Below are positions 7,319-13,621 of a stretch of 21,772 nt of DNA, in pieces. This DNA comes from a virus: positions 8,987 through 30,758 of IMG/VR virus record IMGVR_UViG_3300039047_000009; one strand, written 5' to 3'. The position numbers and the translations under genes were made by a program. Every line of letters starts with the position of its first letter. Position 1 is the stretch's first letter. The notes beneath the pieces were generated by a model. That model was not told the DNA's origin. It saw nothing but the letters and a program-made list of their open reading frames with translations, and searched no databases.

Positions 7319-9069
7319 CAGACTGTATATATTTTTAAATAATCTTTTTTACCTTTCACCTTTATAGGTTTTAGTGATTTTAACTCAAAATCACAATTTT
7401 TTGCAGTATTTTCACCAATCAATATATCCTCGCCGACTTCTTTTGTTGCTGATTCAAGTCTTGCAGCTGTATTTACCGCATCACCAATAGCAGAATAATC
7501 AAACCTAGTATCTGATCCCATGTTGCCTATGACTGCTTCACCAGAGTTGACACCAATACCTATAGCAACTGGTTCTGGTAAGGTTTTTTGTAATCTATTT
7601 ATAGCTGTTCTCATATCTTGTGCGCAAGCTATTGCTCTTTTTTCATGTTCATCAATGTCCAGCGGTGCATTAAATATTGCCATACAAGCATCACCTATAA
7701 ATTTATCAACCATGCCACCATGCGCTTGTATGCAAGTTACCTGTTCTGTCAAAACTTTGTTCATTATGTCTGTAACTTCTTCTGGTGATAATTTTTCAGA
7801 TAGATTTGTAAATCCTCTAACATCTGTAAATAAAAAAGTGCAGTATCTTTTTTCGCCACCAAGTTTTAAAAGTTCTGGATTGTCTTGTAACTGTTTTACT
7901 TGTCTAGGATCAAGATAGTGTTCAAATTGTTTTTTAATCTGCTGACGCAATTTATATTGTTTTTGGTAGTTTAAATAAAAAGCAATAGTAGATGTAAAGA
8001 TTTGTGACACAAAAGTCCATGAAAAATCCAATAAAATGCCCTTTTGGATGCTAAAAACTCCTGAGAAGCCCGTAGTGAGCAAGAAAATTACAACTATACT
8101 TGCACCCTTAACTACATTGAAATAATTGATTGTGAGCCATGTCAGAGTGACAAAAATTGTCAAAATCAAGATTTCGGCCGCTTTTGACCAATCAGGTATG
8201 TATGGAGAGTTCTGTACAAGTATTGATTCAGATAATGCAGCTTGAACCTTATGTGGTTCTACTAAACCAACTGGAGTTGCAATTTGTGGCATGACTCCGT
8301 TAGCAGTTACGCCAACAAAAACAAACTTACCTGCAACATGCATTTCTTCAAGAGTTGTTTGTGGAGTATCAACCCAGCTGATCCACTTACGACCAAAACT
8401 ATCTGTTTTGACTGGTGGTATTCCTCGTATTGATATTTCTTCAATACCATTATCATTAGTTTTTATAATGTAAGTTTCTACACCTAATAGAGATTTATAT
8501 ATTTGTGTTCCAAAACTAGGTATCCATTCGTTGTTTGGTGTTTTAACTAATAAAGGTATTCTGCGAACTAGATTATCAATATCTGTGGGAGCAACGGCTA
8601 AACCTTGTAAAGCGTGGTTTGATAGTAGAGGTAGGTTTTCCTTCACTCCCGAAGAAATTATACCACCATTATCATTACCAATAACAACTGTGCCTGGTGA
8701 ACTTGGATAGTTGCCTTTGCCATCTTCAAACATAGCTAAAACAGATGGAGCAAACTTTAATGATTCTGCAAATATTTCATCACCACCCATACGATCAGCT
8801 TGTGGAAAACTAACAACCCAGCCAACACCTATTGCACCATTGTTGATTAAATCTAGCTGAATCTCAGCTAATCTTTGTCTTGGTAATGGCCAACCACCTT
8901 CACGCTCAATATCATCTTCAGTAATATTTAGTATTACAAAATTGCCTGATTCTTCTGGTGTTTTTACAAAAGCATCAAACACTTTTAGTTTTAGTATTTC
9001 TGTAGGCGTTGATTCAAAGATCAAAGGAAAAGAAAGTAATATAAGTAAAGGTAATAATAGTTTGTTCAT
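7318..9069 (-). CDS. CHASE2-domain class III adenylate cyclase (membrane sensor)
   Basis: A 583-residue protein. A signal anchor (about 3-20) leads to an extracytoplasmic CHASE2 domain (about 28-285, with GGWPLPRQRLAEI and FVFVGVTANGV), then about three transmembrane helices (298-318, 322-342, 348-367) and a cytoplasmic class III cyclase (about 405-583). Active-site residues are complete: metal ligands Asp416 (FTDVRGF) and Asp460 (KFIGDACMAIF), Lys456 and Ser526 at the purine-selecting positions (as in bacterial adenylate rather than guanylate cyclases), and Asn533/Arg537 for the transition state. It should turn ATP into cAMP in response to an unknown periplasmic signal. FecR and CHASE2-cyclase genes are often neighbours in bacteria, as here. 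Its presence in a phage genome is the odd part. Confidence 0.92.
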   Translation of the reverse strand: MNKLLLPLLILLSFPLIFESTPTEILKLKVFDAFVKTPEESGNFVILNITEDDIEREGGWPLPRQRLAEIQLDLINNGAIGVGWVVSFPQADRMGGDEIFAESLKFAPSVLAMFEDGKGNYPSSPGTVVIGNDNGGIISSGVKENLPLLSNHALQGLAVAPTDIDNLVRRIPLLVKTPNNEWIPSFGTQIYKSLLGVETYIIKTNDNGIEEISIRGIPPVKTDSFGRKWISWVDTPQTTLEEMHVAGKFVFVGVTANGVMPQIATPVGLVEPHKVQAALSESILVQNSPYIPDWSKAAEILILTIFVTLTWLTINYFNVVKGASIVVIFLLTTGFSGVFSIQKGILLDFSWTFVSQIFTSTIAFYLNYQKQYKLRQQIKKQFEHYLDPRQVKQLQDNPELLKLGGEKRYCTFLFTDVRGFTNLSEKLSPEEVTDIMNKVLTEQVTCIQAHGGMVDKFIGDACMAIFNAPLDIDEHEKRAIACAQDMRTAINRLQKTLPEPVAIGIGVNSGEAVIGNMGSDTRFDYSAIGDAVNTAARLESATKEVGEDILIGENTAKNCDFELKSLKPIKVKGKKDYLKIYTV

Positions 9070-10188
9070 TTAATCACTCTGAGTGATAGTAATTATACTA
9101 TCGCTACCTCCATTTATTTTAATAACATTAGATACACCATCTTGTATTAAAATTACTGTATAAGCATTACTGCCATTAACATCAACTCTTACGCTTTCAT
9201 TTACCTGCCTACGCAAACTAACAACATTACCTGTAATCAAAGCAGTTATTTGTGTGTCTGGATCTTTACCTAACAAAGTACCAGCAATTTGTGTGCTTGT
9301 TGCTTGTGCTAGCACATCTTCATCTTCATCTATTGCTAAAGCATCTAATACATTTAGCAAATCTTCAAGAAAGTTTACATCTAAGTAATTTATATCAAGT
9401 TCAGTAAATTCTAAACTATCGTTCTCTAAATAATCTTCTGCTAAATAATCAATATCAAGATCATTAAAATCTAAAACACTATCTGCTTTTGTTGTAGTGG
9501 TTTCTTCTTGGACTAACGCTTCTTCTTTTGGTGGTGAAACAATTAACATATTATCAATAATATCAAGTGTCAGATCCAAAATAACTGGTTTGGTAGGTGC
9601 TGATTCAAATACGCTTACAGTAGTTGCTTCGTAGGGTTTGTTGAGTATGACAGTTCCCATAGCTGTAACAACTTCTATTTCTCCACTAGATAAACCAAAA
9701 GGATCTGGCAAAAGAATAATTAGACTTCTGCCAAGTTCATCTACAGTTGCAGTAAAGTCTGTACCACGAATAGCTATATTAGCTGTAGGTGTTTTAAGAG
9801 AAATATTTTGTTTATCTATACGATTTAGATTGCCTGTGATAAATCTTGCCGTACCAAGACCGAAGGTAAGAGCCATTTTTGCTTTGCTTGGGTCTGGATC
9901 GTATATATATTCGTCTATAAGTAATTTAGACCATTCAGTAAGTTTGACAGTAGATTTATCAAGAAAAGTGATTGCCATACGGCCATCTTTTGTTATGGCT
10001 TCATCATTACTTTGTATAGCAAAATCAACATCAGCAACATAGGATTTATCTCTGACTATTTCGGCCTTGCCGTTTAGTTCAGATATATCTCCAATATCAA
10101 CAGCTTGTGCTTGTACCCTGGTCGTTTTGAATGACGCAAACAGTAGAAGCAGCAGTACCAGAAATGGATATGATTTTAAGCCAGTCAT
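9070..10188 (-). CDS. FecR-domain periplasmic protein with curlin-like C-terminal repeats
   Basis: A 372-residue protein with a clear signal peptide (MTGLKSYPFLVLLLLLFASF, cleavage probably after VQA or AQA, about 27-29). A FecR domain spans about 60-165: the part DGRMAITFLDKSTVKL and the part TPTANIAIRGTDF are diagnostic. Residues about 237-282 form an acidic Leu-rich tandem repeat (DLDIDYLAEDYLEND, then ELDINYLDVNFLEDL). The last 40 residues contain curlin-like strands with Gly-Ser/Gly/Val-x-Asn spacing (VDVNGSNAYTVILIQDG, then VSNVIKINGG) and end ITITQSD. The start lies within the curlin-like gene (92-base overlap), and the stop abuts the cyclase start. It probably sits in the periplasm, bridging the secreted repeat protein and the CHASE2 sensor. 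Confidence 0.85.
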   Translation of the reverse strand: MTGLKSYPFLVLLLLLFASFKTTRVQAQAVDIGDISELNGKAEIVRDKSYVADVDFAIQSNDEAITKDGRMAITFLDKSTVKLTEWSKLLIDEYIYDPDPSKAKMALTFGLGTARFITGNLNRIDKQNISLKTPTANIAIRGTDFTATVDELGRSLIILLPDPFGLSSGEIEVVTAMGTVILNKPYEATTVSVFESAPTKPVILDLTLDIIDNMLIVSPPKEEALVQEETTTTKADSVLDFNDLDIDYLAEDYLENDSLEFTELDINYLDVNFLEDLLNVLDALAIDEDEDVLAQATSTQIAGTLLGKDPDTQITALITGNVVSLRRQVNESVRVDVNGSNAYTVILIQDGVSNVIKINGGSDSIITITQSD

Positions 10189-10822
10189 TGTCTTGTGTGC
10201 TTAGTTGTGAAACATTAAATGTTCTTGATCCGCCTGTATGGTCCAAGTAAAAATATCCACCAGCTGATGCAGTTACGCCTGTTCCTGTATAAGTTACTGT
10301 ATTGTCAGATCCATCAATATCCATATAGTTGGTAGCGCCATCTATATTAATATTTGATGTAACAGTATTATTAGATCCGTTAATAATCCAATCTAAGTCT
10401 AGTTGTGAAGCCAAAGCAGTTGTGCCTTGATTTAGAGTGAATGTGTTGCCACTTCCTGTGACATCAACATTTTGGTTTGATCCGTCAGAACTATAAGTAT
10501 CTGTTGGATCTACTTGAATGGTAAAAGTATTAGTGCCACCATCAAACTCATAAAAACCTGTAAAAGTATCAGCAAATATGTCACCTAAGAATTTGTTACT
10601 ACCACCAATCATGTTTATATCTAATGTCATGGTATTACCATCTAAATCAAAAGGATTTAGACTACCTGCTGTAGAGTTAAGACCGCCAATAATATTTGAT
10701 ATGCCAAGTTGTTCCAGGTCTATGTTTGCACCTGTGCCAGATTGATCTATGTAAATTTCATTGTCAGCCGCGTATGTTGTCAATGCAGTCAGCATCACAA
10801 TCAGGCTTATCAATTGTTTCAT
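10097..10822 (-). CDS. Secreted curlin-like repeat protein (CsgA/CsgB-like candidate)
   Basis: A 241-residue protein with signal peptide MKQLISLIVMLTALTTYA and cleavage near residue 19. The mature N-terminus has the curlin spacing Gln-x-Gly-(n)-Asn...Gln-x-Gly-x-x-Asn (IDQSGTGANIDLEQLGISN, 25-43). About ten further short beta-strand units follow with Gly-Ser/Gly-x-Asn turns (for example IIGGLN, GGTNTF, GSGNTF, NGSNNTV, DGSDNTV). It is strongly acidic and Asn/Thr/Gly-rich, as in amyloid-forming or beta-solenoid surface proteins. Two Cys near the end (229, 241) may form a disulfide. AAGGAG about 13 bases before the ATG fixes the start inside csgG (59-base overlap). It is the likely cargo of the neighbouring CsgG pore. 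Confidence 0.78.
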   Translation of the reverse strand: MKQLISLIVMLTALTTYAADNEIYIDQSGTGANIDLEQLGISNIIGGLNSTAGSLNPFDLDGNTMTLDINMIGGSNKFLGDIFADTFTGFYEFDGGTNTFTIQVDPTDTYSSDGSNQNVDVTGSGNTFTLNQGTTALASQLDLDWIINGSNNTVTSNINIDGATNYMDIDGSDNTVTYTGTGVTASAGGYFYLDHTGGSRTFNVSQLSTQDNDWLKIISISGTAASTVCVIQNDQGTSTSC

Positions 10823-11663
10823 GTTTTAATTCTACTCCTTCATTATTGTTTTGTAAAACCCAAAAACCTTTTTCATAACCTTGTTCTATAATTTCTAAAA
10901 CAGCACCCTCTATAGCTTTCATCAAAGCTATGGTTGATGATTCGTTGCTAGCGTTACCAAGTTCTATTTCTACTAACTCGGTGTTTGCCTCTATAAATCT
11001 AAATACATCCTCTGATTTACCATAGCTAAATATAGTTTTTTGACTCAATACTTCTAGCAAAACCTCACCAGTTGCAACAGATACCATACGCAAACTAACA
11101 GTAATATTATCTTCTCTGTATTGCACACTGTTGCCAATGCCTAAATATCTTGCACCAACACCGCCACTTTCTAAGTTTGCTTCGTAAGATATGACAGCGC
11201 CTTCAATCAATATACCAGCAAACAACAAAGGTCTAAGTGCTTTTTTCTTTTCTTCTTCTGTTGCAGTTTGTTCTCTTGCTGATCTAATTAGTTGACGCTC
11301 TTTGGTTAAATTATCTAAACCAACTCGTTCAACTACCCTAAAAAACTTGCCGTCTCCAGCGTGCTTCAAGGCTCTTATTAACAAAGCATTGGGCTGTTGT
11401 GTAATAGCCGTACTAAACAAAGCAAACTCACTATTACTTTTTCTTTGTCCAGTCTGATCTGTAAAAGCTGTAGGATAAACCGCCACTACAGGACTCACTA
11501 GGGGAATTGCTGCGTTTTTTAACTCAGGAGATTGCAAGTCCTGTATTGACGCTATATCTTTTGCTTCAAACCTTTGCTCATAGGTATCGTCTAGTTGGTA
11601 AAATAAAGAACAACTAGAAAGTAAAAGTACCGATAGGTATAACGATAGTTGTGATTGTTCCAT
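10764..11663 (-). CDS. csgG: CsgG-type curli secretion channel, outer-membrane lipoprotein
   Basis: A 299-residue protein, a little longer than the bacterial CsgG as I remember it. A lipoprotein signal ends in the lipobox LSSC with Cys18 as the lipidated residue. The diagnostic block SGGVGARYLGIGNSVQY (167-182) and SLRMVSVATGEVL (190-202) match CsgG closely, as do ISYEANLESGG, ALKHAGDGKFFRVVER and EKGFWVLQN. The family forms a nonameric beta-barrel pore that exports curlin subunits. Against my memory of E. coli CsgG, the constriction tyrosine and asparagine are not kept, while the phenylalanine is (Phe83). The C-terminus carries an extra tail with CDADC. It overlaps the CsgF gene (50 bases) and the curlin-like gene (59 bases). 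Confidence 0.93.
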   Translation of the reverse strand: MEQSQLSLYLSVLLLSSCSLFYQLDDTYEQRFEAKDIASIQDLQSPELKNAAIPLVSPVVAVYPTAFTDQTGQRKSNSEFALFSTAITQQPNALLIRALKHAGDGKFFRVVERVGLDNLTKERQLIRSAREQTATEEEKKKALRPLLFAGILIEGAVISYEANLESGGVGARYLGIGNSVQYREDNITVSLRMVSVATGEVLLEVLSQKTIFSYGKSEDVFRFIEANTELVEIELGNASNESSTIALMKAIEGAVLEIIEQGYEKGFWVLQNNNEGVELKHETIDKPDCDADCIDNIRG

Positions 11664-12036
11664 CTTGCTCGGTTATAGTTAGGGTTAATGTTGTGCCATC
11701 ACTTGTATATTCTATGGTATTACCCTCTAAAGTTATAGTGCCAGAGCTTTGTGGTGTTTCACCAAATAAATTATTTACTAACTGTCTTGATAGTTCTGCA
11801 TAGACTCTTGATTCAAGATTACGCATAAACCTAGCAAGTGTAGAGTTTTCTTTGTCCCTTTCTATTTCATCTTGTAAGGCTTTTATTTCTTCTTTGATTG
11901 TAAGTTTGCGAGTATGTTCTTGGTTTTCTATGGTTAGGTAATGACTTGATGTACCTATGCCATTAAAACTTGGCGACTTAAATTTATGAACTATCTGATC
12001 TGCTTTTATATTTATTGAAATAATACCAATTAACAA
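11614..12036 (-). CDS. csgF: CsgF-like curli assembly factor (start uncertain)
   Basis: The conserved region begins at DQIVHKFKSPSFNGIGTSSH, which aligns by eye with the mature start of bacterial CsgF (a Phe-Arg-Asn-Pro-x-Phe-Gly-Gly pattern). This is the part that plugs into the CsgG barrel. The C-terminal strands (NTIEYTSDGTTLTLTITEQD) also fit CsgF. A helical linker (about 47-90) lies between. CsgF holds the curlin nucleator at the cell surface. The first usable codon is TTG 12036, which leaves a hydrophobic leader of only 12 residues. The frame is open up to 12093 and encodes a better basic-plus-hydrophobic signal peptide, so the true N-terminus is probably longer (see the frameshift entry). 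It directly precedes csgG. Confidence 0.85.
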   Translation of the reverse strand: MLIGIISINIKADQIVHKFKSPSFNGIGTSSHYLTIENQEHTRKLTIKEEIKALQDEIERDKENSTLARFMRNLESRVYAELSRQLVNNLFGETPQSSGTITLEGNTIEYTSDGTTLTLTITEQDGTITTIVIPIGTFTF

Positions 12037-12074
12037 ACCAATACCAATTATAAATACGGCTTTTGCAATTTGAT

Positions 12075-12113
12075 CTTTTTGATGTCTCTTGATTTAGTCT
12101 TTTCTTTGGTCAT
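12075..12113 (-). other. Possible -1 frameshift site supplying the CsgF signal peptide
   Basis: An ATG at 12113, preceded by AAGG 9 bases upstream, opens a short frame (MTKEKTKSRDIKK) that ends at a TAA near 12051. Slipping back one base on CAAAAAG (12081-12075) moves it into the CsgF frame and yields ...KKDQIAKAVFIIGIGLLIG..., a textbook signal peptide. A-AAG is a known bacterial slippery motif. A sequencing error in the A5 run, or a non-ATG start, would explain the same pattern. Confidence 0.4.
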
Positions 12114-12444
12114 CCCTATCCGCCTTTGCTAATTTTTCTATATCAATCAAGTTTGGCACACCTAACAAAGTTTTTAACAATACATCCTGTCTAATACTTT
12201 GATTGTCAACGGCTCTAACTCTATCAATAAGACTTACAATAATACCATATTGACTGTCTAATTTAGTTGTCACGCGCTCTTCCATAGTATCTAAACTTGT
12301 TTGTACCTTGTCATCTAAGGTATCTAACTTAGTTTCCATACCATCAATGATCCTGTTGATAAGTTTCCACACAAAAACTCCAAGACCAAGCGCTGCCGCT
12401 ATTGGAAAACCAACCTCGGTAATTAGTGCAACAGCATCACTCAT
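12094..12444 (-). CDS. Small membrane protein, BhlA/holin-like
   Basis: A 116-residue protein. One N-terminal transmembrane segment (about 8-33, GFPIAAALGLGVFVWKLI) is followed by a long charged coiled coil with TKLDTLDDKVQTSL and a helix containing IDRVRAVDNQSIRQDVLL. The GFPIAAALGLG-x-FVWK start resembles the phage holin / bacteriocin-like BhlA group. The start overlaps the preceding gene by four bases. It lies directly upstream of the curli genes, so it may be a holin, or a membrane partner of that module. Its stop is in the same frame as csgF, so readthrough would fuse the two. Confidence 0.65.
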   Translation of the reverse strand: MSDAVALITEVGFPIAAALGLGVFVWKLINRIIDGMETKLDTLDDKVQTSLDTMEERVTTKLDSQYGIIVSLIDRVRAVDNQSIRQDVLLKTLLGVPNLIDIEKLAKADRDDQRKD

Positions 12445-12581
12445 TTATGAGTTTTTATAACTTTAAAGTCTGCTGTTTGTGAAGCCCCTTTGTGTGGCAC
12501 AAACTTACCTTTGTTTTTCATCAACTTGTAAGATTTACCAACTTTCATAAAGTGGTAGCCTTTTGGTGCTTTTACTTTCAT
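12441..12581 (-). CDS. Conserved phage micro-protein, 46 aa, basic
   Basis: Starts MKVKAPKGYHFMKVGKSYKL and continues Lys-rich to KTHK. The order MKVKAPKGYHxMK...Y.LM....GKF.PHKGAS is one I recognise as a recurring small family in marine phages; the function is unknown. It is linked to both neighbours by overlapping stop/start codons (TAATG upstream, ATGA downstream), strong evidence for real coupled translation. Confidence 0.7.
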   Translation of the reverse strand: MKVKAPKGYHFMKVGKSYKLMKNKGKFVPHKGASQTADFKVIKTHK

Positions 12582-12700
12582 TACTTTTTCTTTTTCTTTT
12601 TAGCTCTAAGTTTTGCAAAATCAGCACCCGTAATTTTATTACGAGGTTTTGCTACCCGAGCAAGTTTTTTTTGTTTTGGTGAATATTTTTTAAATGGCAT
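12581..12700 (-). CDS. Conserved phage micro-protein, 39 aa, lysine-rich
   Basis: Starts MPFKKYSPKQKKLARVAKPR, has ITGADFAKLRA near the end, and finishes in six lysines. The Pro/Lys-rich start and the ITGADF motif recur in small marine phage proteins of unknown role. It shares a TAATG overlap with the next gene. It could bind nucleic acid; no motif proves this. Confidence 0.65.
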   Translation of the reverse strand: MPFKKYSPKQKKLARVAKPRNKITGADFAKLRAKKKKKK

Positions 12701-12702
12701 AA

Positions 12703-12759
12703 TTATTTACCTTTTTTCTTTTTACCTTTTTTCTTTTTCTTTTTTCCTGTGTGATACAT
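12703..12759 (-). CDS. Lysine-rich micro-peptide, 18 aa
   Basis: MYHTGKKKKKKGKKKKGK: 12 lysines in 18 residues, preceded by a strong GGAG 7 bases before the ATG, and placed 2 bases from its neighbours on each side. The perfect position and ribosome binding site argue that it is translated. A DNA-condensing or virion peptide is possible but is only a guess. Confidence 0.55.
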   Translation of the reverse strand: MYHTGKKKKKKGKKKKGK

Positions 12760-12760
12760 A

Positions 12761-12934
12761 TTATTTCTCCTTTTTCTTTTTAGTTGTTTTTTTAACTCTA
12801 ACAGTTTTGTAAGCCTCATTCACCTTTGGTGTCGACTTATCGTCAGGTATGTATTGGCCTTTTTTGTTTCTGGTTCTAACTTGTACCTGTTCTGTATTAG
12901 TTAGTTTACCCCATAAGTTACTAAAAAATTTCAT
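12761..12934 (-). CDS. Conserved phage protein, 57 aa, Lys-rich C-terminus
   Basis: Starts MKFFSNLWGKLTNTEQVQVR, then has PDDKSTPKVNEAYKTV and ends in an 11-residue basic tail. The MKFFSNLWGK and DDKSTxxxNEAYKTV parts recur in small marine phage proteins, function unknown. AGGAGT lies before the ATG, and the gene ends one base upstream of the next start. Confidence 0.7.
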   Translation of the reverse strand: MKFFSNLWGKLTNTEQVQVRTRNKKGQYIPDDKSTPKVNEAYKTVRVKKTTKKKKEK

Positions 12935-12944
12935 AATATTACTC

Positions 12945-13208
12945 CTATTTCTTTTTTTTAATAATGGTTTTTACATTTGTTGGTTTACCACCAACGCCTT
13001 GTTTCACAGCCCGCTTTCTTCTTACTGCACTAGCTATTTGTTTTGCCGTCATCTTGGCAGCTTTTGCTTTGGGTACACATTTTGGGTATTTTCTTTTGCG
13101 ATCAGATTTTAGTTTTGATCTGCCACACTTTTTGTAGCCGCCACCTTTTTTAGGTGCGCCAATATCTACCCATTCTTCTTCAAACCATTCTTTGAGTCCT
13201 TTGGCCAT
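12945..13208 (-). CDS. DUF5872-like basic protein
   Basis: An 87-residue protein starting MAKGLKEWFEEEWVDIGAPK, then GGYKKCGRS, KRKYPKCVPKAKAAKMTAKQ and GKPTNVKTIIKKKK. I recognise this as the DUF5872-type family, found in marine phages and giant viruses. Two Cys (CGRS and PKCVP) could bind a metal or form a disulfide. It is highly basic. The function is unknown; DNA binding is a guess. The start overlaps the upstream stop (TAATG). Confidence 0.75.
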   Translation of the reverse strand: MAKGLKEWFEEEWVDIGAPKKGGGYKKCGRSKLKSDRKRKYPKCVPKAKAAKMTAKQIASAVRRKRAVKQGVGGKPTNVKTIIKKKK

Positions 13209-13363
13209 TATCTATATCCACCGCCTCTTTTTTTGTATTCACGAACCAACCAAGCGTTTGCATACGCACTTGGATATACCTTAAATTTTCTTTTTGCTTC
13301 AGCTTTCACTCTGGAATATAGAGTTGGGTTTGTAGGAGTTGGACCTTTTTTCTTTTTTGCCAT
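13208..13363 (-). CDS. Small conserved basic phage protein, 51 aa
   Basis: Starts MAKKKKGPTPTNPTLYSRVK and contains RKFKVYPSAYANAWLVREYK before the ending RGGGYR. This sequence pattern is strongly conserved among marine phages and some large viruses as I recall, often next to DUF5872-like proteins, as here. The function is unknown. Confidence 0.75.
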   Translation of the reverse strand: MAKKKKGPTPTNPTLYSRVKAEAKRKFKVYPSAYANAWLVREYKKRGGGYR

Positions 13364-13369
13364 ATTAAT

Positions 13370-13621
13370 TTACCAGTTTTTACAAGACCAATATCTTGCT
13401 GTTAGTTTACTTGGTGGACTTGTGTCGCACTTATGTCTAGCCCTAAAAGATTTTCTTCTAGCTGGACTGCCTTTTTTGATTTTCATGTTGGGATCGCCAA
13501 AGCGAATAAGTTTTGTTTTGTCACCTTGCTTTGCTAGAACAGCAAACTTCTTTGATTTACCAGGCGTTCTTTTTGGTTTGTTGTAACCGCTAAATCTTTC
13601 GCCTCTGTATGTTATTGCCAT
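13370..13621 (-). CDS. DUF6321-like small phage protein
   Basis: An 83-residue basic protein starting MAITYRGERFSGYNKPKRTP. The blocks KFAVLAKQGDKTKLIRFGDP, RRKSFRARHKCD and TARYWSCKNW at the C-terminus are diagnostic of this conserved phage/virus family, function unknown. Two Cys (CDTS, WSC) and a His suggest possible metal binding. It belongs to the chain of basic mini-genes by a TAATG overlap. Confidence 0.8.
   Translation of the reverse strand: MAITYRGERFSGYNKPKRTPGKSKKFAVLAKQGDKTKLIRFGDPNMKIKKGSPARRKSFRARHKCDTSPPSKLTARYWSCKNW

Noticed and set aside
9068-9082. Small inverted repeat ATCACTC/GAGTGAT at the end of the FecR gene
   Set aside because: It lies inside coding sequence directly before the abutting cyclase gene, with no T-tract, so it is unlikely to be a terminator.
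12492-13112. Plus-strand Phe-rich frames with apparent membrane segments
   Set aside because: They are the reverse-complement of Lys-rich codons (AAA/AAG to TTT/CTT) of the minus-strand mini-genes, and have no ribosome binding sites or coherent order.
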